From NCBI RefSeq assembly GCF_030547075.1, contig NZ_JAUOQH010000004.1, positions 284,668 through 348,667 of the forward strand: a stretch of 64,000 nt of DNA, written 5' to 3'. The notes beneath the pieces were generated by a model. It was not told the origin of the DNA and made no database searches. It saw nothing but the letters and a program-made list of their open reading frames with translations. This DNA comes from Alteromonas sp. 1_MG-2023 (GTDB taxonomy: Bacteria > Pseudomonadota > Gammaproteobacteria > Enterobacterales > Alteromonadaceae). Positions within the stretch are counted from its first letter, which is position 1. Each line of letters begins with the position of its first letter. This document shows, one piece after another, positions 1 through 8,435 of the stretch. Position numbers and translations under genes: made by a program.

Positions 1-161
1 CAACCTATAAGCCGAATTTTAACTCTTTGTTGTACATACTTACGATGAGCGCGGTGATGAGTGTTTATATCGGTAATTGCATGTATATAGCTAATTGATG
101 CTTGTATAGTGTCAAGTGAGGCTTATGATTAGTTGCTTCGCTTATTGCATTTGGAGCTCTC

Positions 162-1097
162 ATGTTTACCGGATTGTGTGCCTTTCCCCTTACACCTTTT
201 CATGATGAAAAAGTCGATTATCGTGCTTTCGATAAACTTATTGGCAACGTGGTACAAGCTAAGGTTGAATCAATCTGTGCCATGGGCTCAACGGGCCTTT
301 ATCCATACTTAAACAGAGATGAACTTACACAGGTTACTGAAGCGACCGTGGGTTCAGCAGATGGCATACCGGTAATGGTAGGAATTGGTGCTCTGCGTAC
401 CTACGACGTATTGAAAAATGCAGATGCGGCACAGCAAGCTGGGGCAAGTGCCTTGTTACTCGCGCCGGTATCTTATCACCCACTACATGAAGCTGAAGTG
501 TTCGGGCTATACGAAAAAGTTACGGCTGAAATCTCAGTGCCTTTATGTATTTACGAGAACCCTGGGGTGACTCAATTTAGTTTCAGCGATGGGTTATATA
601 GCCAAGTTACCCAACTTCCTAATGTAGGGGCGATCAAAATTCCAGGTATGCCTTTTGCCAATTCAAATTCTGCTTCTGGCACCAGCACCGAAAGTAAACC
701 CAGTGCAAGCGGCGCTGCCCGCCTTGCTACATTACGTAAGCTCGTGCCAGAGCATGTAGCCATTGGAGTAAGTGGTGATAAGTTTGGCGCATTGGGAATG
801 CATGCCGGTTGCGACCTGTGGCTGTCTGTCCTTGGTGGGTTATTTCCAAATACCGTAAAAGCAATGATTACCGCAAGTAAAGCATCCTCACCGCAAGAAG
901 CTATAGCGCAGTCTGAACGCTTAGCGCCATTGTGGGAGTTGTTCGCCCGCAACAAAGGCGGAATGCGAGTTATGGCTACCGCGGCTGCAATAATAGGGCT
1001 TACAGAGGCCAATTGTTTACCCCATCCGCTACAGCCATTGCAGAGCGACGATAGACAAATATTGGAAACCCTTTTGAAGCAATTATCACTGGGTTAA
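162..1097 (+). CDS. DapA-family (dihydrodipicolinate synthase-like) lyase/aldolase
   Basis: The 311-residue protein has the class I aldolase TIM-barrel pattern of the DapA/NanA family. A GSTGLYPYL segment (residues 42-50) replaces the usual GTTGE loop. The catalytic tyrosine is in IYENPG (Tyr131) and the Schiff-base lysine in AIKIPG (Lys159). ATG is preceded by GGAG. Right after the lysine lies an insertion of about 22 residues rich in Ser, Ala and Gly (166-187) that the family normally lacks. The substitution in the substrate loop and the neighbouring MFS transporter argue for a catabolic 2-oxo-acid lyase or aldolase rather than true lysine-pathway DapA. The substrate cannot be read from sequence. 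Family assignment is firm; function is not. Confidence 0.85.
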   Translation: MFTGLCAFPLTPFHDEKVDYRAFDKLIGNVVQAKVESICAMGSTGLYPYLNRDELTQVTEATVGSADGIPVMVGIGALRTYDVLKNADAAQQAGASALLLAPVSYHPLHEAEVFGLYEKVTAEISVPLCIYENPGVTQFSFSDGLYSQVTQLPNVGAIKIPGMPFANSNSASGTSTESKPSASGAARLATLRKLVPEHVAIGVSGDKFGALGMHAGCDLWLSVLGGLFPNTVKAMITASKASSPQEAIAQSERLAPLWELFARNKGGMRVMATAAAIIGLTEANCLPHPLQPLQSDDRQILETLLKQLSLG

Positions 1098-1219
1098 GCA
1101 GCACGTGAATTATTTAACACTTTTTGCCCGTGTAGATGCTAATTCTGATCTTATTGCGAGTGCGAGTGCGAGTGCGAACGCCAATGCCCACTTAAACGTC
1201 AACATGAGTGCTAGTGTAA

Positions 1220-2422
1220 ATGGATAAGTCGGCCTTAAGCGAACATTACCCGCCCGCGTTAATCAAATATGTTGTGGCAGCTATATTGGCGCGCACGGCA
1301 ACCGGCGGTGCAATTGTGGCCATCGTATTACTCTCTAGCAACTTAGGCCTAGAAAGTAAGGCGGCAGGTATATTGGCCGCATGCTTAACCTTGCCTCATT
1401 TGCTAGGCCCTGTGTATGGCCGATGGTTAGATGGGGTGTCCCAGCCTAAATATCTTATTAGTGCGGCGGCGTTTAGTTACACAGGCTTTTTCCTATTAGC
1501 GATATTTAGCTTTGAAAGGCAGTTAGCATGGTTATTGGCTTTCTCCTTATTGTTAAGTGGGGTTTGCAGTTCATTTATTATGGGGGGCTTGGGCACTCAA
1601 CTACCGAGTTTAGCTAAGATAACGAATACATCGCTAAGAAAAGCGCAAAGCTGGGATACCATTACCTATGGAGTAGGGCATACCGTTGGCCCCTTTATTG
1701 TGGCAACCTTGTCAGCGCTTTATTCGGCGCAAGTTGCTGTTAGTGTATTGGTATTCACACCCATGTTAGCCGGTTTGCTTATATTGACCTTCCCCGTAAA
1801 ACGGGTGTTAGCAAAAACAGATGCCACATTAGAAATAGGATTTAAAAGCGTATTTTATGCTTTTAAGAATTCGAGCGAACTAGTGCGTACCATGGCAATG
1901 ACTTCGGGCGCGGCGTTTAGTGTTGCCGCTTTGCCTGTGTTGGCGGTGTATTTAAGTACCTACTGGCAGCATGAATCACATCATGGTGCTTATCTGGTCA
2001 CAGCATACGGAGTTGGTAATTTGAGCGGCGCGCTATTTCTAATTTTTAAGCCCCTTTCAAAAGAGCCCCTTACGTTATTGAAGCGTGCAGGAAGCTTTCT
2101 ATTACTGGCGTTAGTGGCCACAGTATTAAGCCCGTCATTTGTCGTCGGGGCGGCGGGCTACTGGTTATGTGGTGTGGCGAATGCCATTTTCTTTACGTCC
2201 AGTTTGGCCGCGCGAACCGAATTTGCACCTGTGCATAGTGCGGCGCAAACCTACATGTGGGTAGCTGCCGCAAAGGTTGGCGCAGGTGCTATAGGGGCAT
2301 TAATCGCTGGGGCGTTATTGGTGCTGGGCGTAAAGGTACCCTTAGCGGTATCTTGCAGCGCACTTGCTTTAGTTATTCTAGGATGTTTTGTTATATTCAA
2401 AGCTCGAAAATTAGCAGATTAG
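1220..2422 (+). CDS. MFS transporter
   Basis: The 400-residue protein is almost wholly hydrophobic, with about 12 predicted membrane segments. A motif-A-like stretch GPVYGRWLDG (about residues 62-71) joins segments 2 and 3, as in the major facilitator superfamily. It lies 122 bp downstream of the DapA-like gene on the same strand, with no terminator I can see between them, so the pair may be co-transcribed and the transporter may carry the lyase's substrate or product. The substrate is unknown. The ATG is the first in frame after a TAA at 1217-1219; no strong ribosome binding site is visible. Confidence 0.8.
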   Translation: MDKSALSEHYPPALIKYVVAAILARTATGGAIVAIVLLSSNLGLESKAAGILAACLTLPHLLGPVYGRWLDGVSQPKYLISAAAFSYTGFFLLAIFSFERQLAWLLAFSLLLSGVCSSFIMGGLGTQLPSLAKITNTSLRKAQSWDTITYGVGHTVGPFIVATLSALYSAQVAVSVLVFTPMLAGLLILTFPVKRVLAKTDATLEIGFKSVFYAFKNSSELVRTMAMTSGAAFSVAALPVLAVYLSTYWQHESHHGAYLVTAYGVGNLSGALFLIFKPLSKEPLTLLKRAGSFLLLALVATVLSPSFVVGAAGYWLCGVANAIFFTSSLAARTEFAPVHSAAQTYMWVAAAKVGAGAIGALIAGALLVLGVKVPLAVSCSALALVILGCFVIFKARKLAD

Positions 2423-2512
2423 GTTATACGTTTACATTTCCTTTGATTGTCACCATAAATATAAATTCACTTCTCTTATTAATTACAATTCATTTAAACA
2501 ATACCCTTTGGC

Positions 2513-2540
2513 TTGTATGTTTGAATGGTAGCGGTAATAT
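2513..2540 (+). promoter_or_regulatory. Candidate sigma-70 promoter for the secreted hydrolase
   Basis: TTGTAT (2513-2518) and TAATAT (2535-2540) are separated by 16 bp, about 35 bp upstream of the hydrolase ATG, in an A+T-rich spacer after the MFS gene. This is a pattern match only. Confidence 0.35.
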
Positions 2541-2576
2541 GGGTATAAATAAGAATTAACAAAAAATTAGCAAATT

Positions 2577-3854
2577 ATGAAAACGTTATCCCTATTTTGC
2601 ACCGCTGCTTTGTTGGCCTCATCACCGGTATTTGCAGCGCAAACCCTTTATCAAGATTTCCCTTCAGATGTAACCCCAGAGTTAAGTGAGAACGGCGAGT
2701 ATCAGGTGGGGGTAACCACCCTTACGGTAAACTACCCTGAGCCTGTGATGACGTTGCAAGGGCAAGCAGTTGAACGCGCCTTAACGCTAGAAGTCTGGTA
2801 CCCCACTAACGATAGCGGCGCTGCAACAACTTACGATAACCAAACCCGCAGTGGCAAAGAATTTAGTATTCAAGCAGACGCTATTCGCGATGCCAGTGTG
2901 GCAGATACGCAAGGCACTTACCCTGTGGTTGTGTTATCACATGGTTATACCGGTTATCGCACCATAATGTATTACCTTGGTGAACACTTGGCGTCTCATG
3001 GGTATATCGTGGCAGGGATAGATCACACCGATTCCACAAACGAAGATGTCGACTTTGCGAATGCGCCTTATGCTGGCTTTCCTAGCACGCTATTAAACCG
3101 CTCGCGAGACCAAGTGTTAACGTTAAACGCGGTTAGTGAAAATACATTATTTAAAGATGTTGCCGATCCTAAAAACGCGGGGCTTATTGGTTACTCAATG
3201 GGTGGCTTTGGCACGGTTAATACCGTTGGTGGCTGTTACGACTTTAGTGATGAAGCGACGGCGAGCTTTACCGGCGTAAAAGATCCGGCAGTGATCAGCG
3301 CACTTCAAAACGCACTTAATACCTGTGCTGGTGGTAACGCGAATGCCGACAGTGTTGATGAACGCTGGAAAGCTGCTATGGCGTTAGCCCCTTGGGGCGG
3401 TCAACATAAGGTATTTTCTCAACAAGCACTAAATAAAATCAATGTACCTATGCTTTATGTAGCCGGTGATCACGATGATATTTCTGGTTACCAAGGTATT
3501 CAGTGGTTATTTGAAAATACGGGCAATGAAAGTACGAAATTACTAACGTTTAAAAACGCCCGACACAATATTGCACCGCATCCTGCACCTAAAGAAGCGT
3601 TTGGCAATGAGTTCGATATAGGCCATTACTTAGAGCCAGCGTGGCGCTCAGAAACCATGAACGATATTAATGAACACTTTGCGTTAGCTATGATGGAATG
3701 CCATGTGAAAGGCAAACCTGAGTTTTGTGCTTATTTAGATGTTGAAGGTGATAGTGGTCAAGTTGCTGTTGATGGCAAAGTGCCTGAGGTATGGAAAGGT
3801 TTCGATAACCGCTACGCGCTAGGTCTAAAAATGGAAGACAAGCCTAAGCGCTAA
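2577..3854 (+). CDS. Secreted alpha/beta hydrolase (PAF-acetylhydrolase II / dienelactone hydrolase-like)
   Basis: Residues 1-20 form a Sec signal peptide ending SSPVFA-AQ, so the mature enzyme is periplasmic or secreted. The alpha/beta hydrolase core shows an oxyanion-loop segment VVLSHGYTGYR (about 118-128), the nucleophile elbow GYSMGG with Ser207, an acid residue near Asp298 in YVAGDHDD and the catalytic histidine His330 in NARHN. The form is that of lipase-like hydrolases related to platelet-activating-factor acetylhydrolase II. A 425-residue length is normal for this group. Substrate unknown. The gene has its own probable promoter and is followed by a terminator-like hairpin, so it is probably monocistronic. 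Confidence 0.8.
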   Translation: MKTLSLFCTAALLASSPVFAAQTLYQDFPSDVTPELSENGEYQVGVTTLTVNYPEPVMTLQGQAVERALTLEVWYPTNDSGAATTYDNQTRSGKEFSIQADAIRDASVADTQGTYPVVVLSHGYTGYRTIMYYLGEHLASHGYIVAGIDHTDSTNEDVDFANAPYAGFPSTLLNRSRDQVLTLNAVSENTLFKDVADPKNAGLIGYSMGGFGTVNTVGGCYDFSDEATASFTGVKDPAVISALQNALNTCAGGNANADSVDERWKAAMALAPWGGQHKVFSQQALNKINVPMLYVAGDHDDISGYQGIQWLFENTGNESTKLLTFKNARHNIAPHPAPKEAFGNEFDIGHYLEPAWRSETMNDINEHFALAMMECHVKGKPEFCAYLDVEGDSGQVAVDGKVPEVWKGFDNRYALGLKMEDKPKR

Positions 3855-3949
3855 ATATAAGGGCTAAATCCAAGAGCTAAGCCTAAACCTAGGCCTGTCA
3901 GGCGGATATTTTACGGCCTCTAGCATTACTCAAGAACCTGTATAAGAAA

Positions 3950-3974
3950 GGCCTAACCGTGTTAGGTCTTTTTC
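3950..3974 (+). terminator. Rho-independent terminator after the hydrolase
   Basis: GGCCTAAC (3950-3957), a 3-nt loop and GTTAGGTC (3961-3968) form an 8-bp stem with one G-T pair, followed by TTTTT. Confidence 0.7.
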
Positions 3975-4109
3975 GTATTCGGGGGTTTACTGGTGTTTCA
4001 TTCTTATTGATTTATTGAAGTGAGACATAGTTTGTTACTCATTCTATTCGTGATGAAGTTTTTAGCATGCTAGATTGATTCTTTAGGCTTACTGAATAGA
4101 GGAACAGGG

Positions 4110-5246
4110 ATGAACCTGCAGCAAAATAGAACAGTATTAACTCGTATAAACTCCATATTATCTTTGGTTATCACAGCGTCTACACGCACTCGTTTAGTAG
4201 CCAAAAATTTAGCGCTACTCTGCTCATTCTTTGTTTTATCTTTTATTTCTGTAGTGAACGCAGACACATTACCTTCTGATGATGCGTTAGACGCCATGTT
4301 TAAAGCGCAAGATTATGACAGCATTGTGGATACGCTTGAGCCTTTACCTTCAAAAACAGTTAAGCAATATAACTTATTAATATCAGCACTGATGAATACC
4401 GATTTAGACGATGCTGAAGAGGTAGCTATCCAGTTTATTAACGATCATAAGGGCAATTACCGTGCCTACCACATGCACGCTAGTGTGATGGGGGCGCAAG
4501 CGACCAGTAGTATTTTTTCAGCCTTAGGTTATGCCAAAAAAGCAAAAGCGAGCTTAGAAAAGGCAGTGGAAATTGCACCTGATGAAATTGATGTTTACCA
4601 AGCCCTCATGCAGTTTTACATCATGGCACCGTCTATTGCGGGTGGTGATATAGATGAAGCCAAAAAGCTTGCCGATAAAATTACCCAGATGGATGCCCTT
4701 GAAGGTAAGTTTGCCACAGCGAAAGTTTATGCAGCCGACGATAAAAAAACCGAAGCAAAAGTCATATTAAACGCACTTAGTGAGCAGCCTGAATTCGAAA
4801 CTCGCTCGCGCTACGAACTGGGTCAATTGCTTATCAACGAAGAAGAATATGACGATGCCATAGCAGCGCTAACACCGTTAATTAGTACCAATATTGAAAA
4901 AGCGGAAAAATCCGATGAGCAAGCGTGGGATACATATTCAAACAACAAGTTCACCCAGCTTTATGGCACCTATCGCGTAGGTTGGATTGCGGTAGAAACC
5001 AGCGAATATACCGATTCAGGTATTAATGCCCTTACGCTTTATTTAACAGAATTGAATACTACCGATATCAATACGCAGCAATTGCCAAGTAAGAACTGGG
5101 CCAATCTTCGTCTAGCGGAACTGTATTTAAATGCCGATGATGTTTCTATGGCATCTAGCACTATCGCGAAGATAACCGAGGATGACGATAAGCGTTTAAC
5201 AAAAACGTTAAAAAGCTTGAAAAAACAAATAAAAAAGCGAACCTAA
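4110..5246 (+). CDS. Exported TPR-repeat protein of unknown function
   Basis: The 378-residue protein has a long basic N-region, a hydrophobic stretch at about 33-50 and a probable signal peptidase site at VVNA-DT, so it is likely periplasmic. After it come helical repeats with TPR-type spacing, for example KAKASLEKAVEIAPDE (about 150-165) and ELGQLLINEEEYDDAIAAL (about 235-255). It ends in a Lys-rich tail. TPR proteins bind partner proteins; no enzymatic motif is visible. A GAGGAACAGGG stretch before the ATG supports the start, although the n-region is unusually long. The neighbours give no clue to its role. Confidence 0.75.
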   Translation: MNLQQNRTVLTRINSILSLVITASTRTRLVAKNLALLCSFFVLSFISVVNADTLPSDDALDAMFKAQDYDSIVDTLEPLPSKTVKQYNLLISALMNTDLDDAEEVAIQFINDHKGNYRAYHMHASVMGAQATSSIFSALGYAKKAKASLEKAVEIAPDEIDVYQALMQFYIMAPSIAGGDIDEAKKLADKITQMDALEGKFATAKVYAADDKKTEAKVILNALSEQPEFETRSRYELGQLLINEEEYDDAIAALTPLISTNIEKAEKSDEQAWDTYSNNKFTQLYGTYRVGWIAVETSEYTDSGINALTLYLTELNTTDINTQQLPSKNWANLRLAELYLNADDVSMASSTIAKITEDDDKRLTKTLKSLKKQIKKRT

Positions 5247-5259
5247 TAGTTCGCTTTTT
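5232..5259. terminator. Bidirectional terminator between the TPR gene and the alpha-galactosidase gene
   Basis: AAAAAGCGAAC (5232-5242) and GTTCGCTTTTT (5249-5259) form an 11-bp stem with a 6-nt loop. U-tracts exist on both strands. The hairpin includes the stop codon of the TPR gene and lies 30 bp beyond the stop of the convergent alpha-galactosidase. Confidence 0.85.
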
Positions 5260-5288
5260 GAGAGTTACCAAGGGTTGTCTTGTTGTAA

Positions 5289-7433
5289 CTAAACCGCTTT
5301 AACCGTGTAAATAAGCGAGGTTTGCGGGAACAATACTGGCATTTGCATACCGTATTTCATTAAGGCTTCGCCGCTAAATACTTGCCCATCTGTTTTTTGT
5401 AAAATAGACGGTGAGTATTCTTTCAATGTACCTGGCCATACACGTTCAAGGGTATAAGATTTATCGGCATCTAACCCTGCAAAATAGAAACGAGATGGCG
5501 TAGTACGCCCGGTTTCTTTCACGCTATTGTAGGCAAATATACCTTCGGCTTTGTCTTTCGACACATAACCAAACTTCACGTTAAGGCCATCGTCGTCCAT
5601 ACGGAATAAATCGCCGCCGTGGGTAATATGGCGGTATTGTTTGTATAGCGAAATAGCCGATTTCAGTGTGTCTTGCTCGTGCGAGTTAAGCTCTCGAGGG
5701 TCCATCTCAATACCCATATGGCCAAACATAGACACAGCCGCACGAATTTCAATGGGTAGGTTACGCCCTGTAATATGGCAATCACGAGGCCCTACGTGTG
5801 CTCCCATTACTTCAGAAGGGAAGAAGAAAGAGAAACCGCGCTGAATGTATAAGCGGTCTAGTGCATCGTTAGAGTCTGACGTCCAAAAGCGGTCGGTATG
5901 GGGTAAAATACCCAAGTCCACACGGCCACCACCAGAACAACAACTTTCAATTTCAATTCCTGGATGCGCCGCCTTAACCCTGTCGATTAGGCTATACAAA
6001 GCCGTCATTTGGCCATGCATAGCAGGCTTACCTTGAAGGTTTCCTGGGTGGTTTACATCGCGGTTCATGTCCCACTTAATGTAACTAATTTTAGGATAAG
6101 TGCTTAGTACGTCGGTGATGACTTTATAAAGGTACTCAACCACTTCAGGATTCGTTAAATCAAGTACGTATTGATTCCGAAACGGAACATGAGGGTTATT
6201 CTTGGTTTGCAGTGCCCATTCAGGATGTGCGCGATACAAGTCGCTATCTGGGTTGACCATTTCAGGTTCAAACCAAATACCAAACTCCATGCCCTTATCG
6301 GTAACATGATCAATTAAGCCATCTAACCCTTCTGGGTAAATCGCTTCATCAACGGTCCAATCGCCTAGGCCCGCTTTGTCGTTTCTACGGCCTTTAAACC
6401 AACCGTCATCTAGTACAAAGCGCTCTATCCCTAAGGGCGCTACTTTGTCAGCAAGTGCTTTAAGCGTAGCTTCATCGTGGTCGAAATAAATGCCTTCCCA
6501 TGTGTTGTAGTGCACTGGGCGAGGTTTGTTGTTTGCACTGGTGACGTCAGCGCTGTGGGTTAACACATTGCTTCGGATGAAGTTATGGAACTGTTGTGAA
6601 AGCGCTGAAAAACCGGTGTCAGAAAAACCAGCGTAAAGCACTGGCGACGTATAGCTTTCGCCCGCATTTAGCGTTACTTCACCTGGAAACAATAGCTCGC
6701 CAAATTGAACATAGCTTCTGCCATCGGCCATCATTTCCGCGCGGAATTTATGGTTTGCTGACGCACCTAAATGAAAGCCGAAACATTCCCCGGCACGTTC
6801 ATTTGTGCCATTCGCAAACGCGATTAAACCAGGAAAGGTATCGTGAGAGGTTTTGCCGCGGCGGTTTTCTCGAACATAGCTACCGAAGAACAAGTCATGA
6901 TCGGCAGTTTGGAATTCATTCGACCATCTACCTTCAAAGCTTTTAATTTTGCTCATGGTAGTAGGTAGCGCAAGACTAGCTGCATTTAAATAATTGAGTT
7001 GTAGGGCGCTTTCACCTTGGTTTTCGATGCTTGAAGTAAAAGTTGCCACAGTAGTATCGGCATCCAGCACAACTCGTGTAATCAATTGCATTTGTCTGTC
7101 TGCATCTACTGCGGTAAAGGTAACGCAGGTGTCGGTTTGCTCAATGCCCGATAAGGTAAAGCCAGCAGACCATTGATCGCTATCGCCTGAAACTTCTAAG
7201 CCCGGCGAACCGGTAACACCTTCACCATGAGTAGGTACCAATGAAATAGGGGGCTCGATAACGGGAGCGCATTTCGCTTCTTGGCGAGTATTAAGCAGCG
7301 CTAACATGTCGGGTGTAGTGGAGTTACTTAAACGCTGGCCATAATAAATAAGCGTTGGCATACGCCCCTGACAATCAAAGATCAGAGTCGTTTTTTTGTT
7401 AGATAAGCGGACAAAAGCCGTGAGTGATGACAT
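5289..7433 (-). CDS. Alpha-galactosidase, GH36, cytoplasmic
   Basis: The 714-residue enzyme is a full-length GH36 alpha-galactosidase. It has an N-terminal beta-sandwich, a TIM barrel with FVLDDGWF (about 339-346), the nucleophile Asp455 in YIKWDMNRD, the ESCCSGGGRVD loop (about 496-506) and the acid/base Asp520 in WTSDSNDALDR. No signal peptide is present, so it acts on imported galactosides such as melibiose or raffinose-type sugars in the cytoplasm. It is the last gene of the minus-strand TonB-receptor locus but is separated from the SapC-like gene by 164 bp that contain a LacI-type palindrome, so it probably also has its own promoter. A GAGAGG sequence precedes the ATG. Confidence 0.93.
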   Translation of the reverse strand: MSSLTAFVRLSNKKTTLIFDCQGRMPTLIYYGQRLSNSTTPDMLALLNTRQEAKCAPVIEPPISLVPTHGEGVTGSPGLEVSGDSDQWSAGFTLSGIEQTDTCVTFTAVDADRQMQLITRVVLDADTTVATFTSSIENQGESALQLNYLNAASLALPTTMSKIKSFEGRWSNEFQTADHDLFFGSYVRENRRGKTSHDTFPGLIAFANGTNERAGECFGFHLGASANHKFRAEMMADGRSYVQFGELLFPGEVTLNAGESYTSPVLYAGFSDTGFSALSQQFHNFIRSNVLTHSADVTSANNKPRPVHYNTWEGIYFDHDEATLKALADKVAPLGIERFVLDDGWFKGRRNDKAGLGDWTVDEAIYPEGLDGLIDHVTDKGMEFGIWFEPEMVNPDSDLYRAHPEWALQTKNNPHVPFRNQYVLDLTNPEVVEYLYKVITDVLSTYPKISYIKWDMNRDVNHPGNLQGKPAMHGQMTALYSLIDRVKAAHPGIEIESCCSGGGRVDLGILPHTDRFWTSDSNDALDRLYIQRGFSFFFPSEVMGAHVGPRDCHITGRNLPIEIRAAVSMFGHMGIEMDPRELNSHEQDTLKSAISLYKQYRHITHGGDLFRMDDDGLNVKFGYVSKDKAEGIFAYNSVKETGRTTPSRFYFAGLDADKSYTLERVWPGTLKEYSPSILQKTDGQVFSGEALMKYGMQMPVLFPQTSLIYTVKAV

Positions 7434-7531
7434 GTTAACCTCTCAGGTTTTAAGTATTATGGATACCAGATGACTGGAATTGATGCATGTATATCATAGA
7501 AACCAAGTGGCGATAAGACGTATACGATTAA

Positions 7532-7551
7532 AAGGTTAAACGTTTTACCTT
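7532..7551. promoter_or_regulatory. LacI-family-type operator upstream of the alpha-galactosidase gene
   Basis: The 20-bp sequence AAGGTTAAACGTTTTACCTT is an inverted repeat with a single mismatched pair and a central CG, the usual architecture of LacI/GalR-family operators. It lies about 98 bp upstream of the GH36 start codon. A related 18-bp palindrome lies upstream of the TonB receptor gene of the same locus. No LacI-family gene is in the window, so the regulator is not identified. Confidence 0.6.
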
Positions 7552-7597
7552 GTTACTTGGTTAGAAATGAATAAACAGTTTTGCGTTCAACAATTAA

Positions 7598-8392
7598 TTA
7601 TAAATTAGCGGTTTTAAGTCCAATTTTTACTATCGGGTTTTCGGCACGGCGTGTTAGTTGTACGAGTCGGTTATATTGCCTCAGCGACAACATCATCGCG
7701 TTTATTGCCACCAGCAACCCTTGGGTATGCAGTTTGTGAATCGTGTTGGCATCTAGCTGAGCTAATTTCTCTTCATTAATAGTCATTAAGCCGTTACTTT
7801 CTCGAGTGTCGCCATTTTTAAAATGGAGGGTTATTGATAATGGCGAAAGCAGTTCGAGTTCTAAAAGTGCTTTTACATAAGCTGTTGCTTGAGCACTGCC
7901 GCTGGCCAAATTCGCTAACATGCTTCGATACTGTTTTAATGTAGCCGAAGGGCTGCCATCAGAAGCAAACAACGGTGATGGAGATGCAGAGTCATTTGCA
8001 GTAAATAAACTGCTGTCTTGGTCAAACAATACAGTAAGTTTGTCTTTTTCAATCGCATAATTAAAAGGGTAAGTTTGAATACTGAGCGGAACCGCATGCC
8101 CTTGCCACTGTTCATCATCGCTATAATGTTTATTCGCAGGGAGGTTGTCTGCCTCAAGAGTATCGCTACAAAATAGGTTACCAAATTCTGGCCAGCCAAC
8201 CACCGCAGCCAATTTCTGAGGCGTATTTGTATCGTCAGTAGTAACCACCACAGGCATACAGCCACTTATCGTCGCTATCTCGTTAAAGCCTAAACTAACT
8301 AAGTTAAATTTAGCGGCATGACCAAAATTTTTGTCTACCCGAATAGCTAGCTTTTTATGGGCTTTGCTGTCTAACGTTATATATGTTGGCAT
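7598..8392 (-). CDS. SapC-like protein
   Basis: With the start placed at the internal ATG (position 8392) the protein has 264 residues and begins MPTYITLDSKAHKKL, which matches the usual start of SapC-family proteins. The upstream alternative at 8461 would add 23 residues and overlap the halogenase gene. An AGG precedes the chosen ATG. SapC was named from a Campylobacter S-layer secretion locus, but homologues often sit beside halogenase-like and TonB-receptor genes in sugar loci of Proteobacteria, where their role is unknown. No signal peptide, membrane segment or catalytic motif is evident. Here it follows the halogenase-like gene by 43 bp and is very likely co-transcribed. Confidence 0.75.
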   Translation of the reverse strand: MPTYITLDSKAHKKLAIRVDKNFGHAAKFNLVSLGFNEIATISGCMPVVVTTDDTNTPQKLAAVVGWPEFGNLFCSDTLEADNLPANKHYSDDEQWQGHAVPLSIQTYPFNYAIEKDKLTVLFDQDSSLFTANDSASPSPLFASDGSPSATLKQYRSMLANLASGSAQATAYVKALLELELLSPLSITLHFKNGDTRESNGLMTINEEKLAQLDANTIHKLHTQGLLVAINAMMLSLRQYNRLVQLTRRAENPIVKIGLKTANL

Positions 8393-8435
8393 TTGGTAAC
8401 CTAGTGAAACGTGATTGTTGTTGGTTTGGCTTTTT

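Noticed and set aside
572..1012. A 146-codon minus-strand frame
   Set aside because: It is antisense within the DapA-like gene, which has clear catalytic residues.
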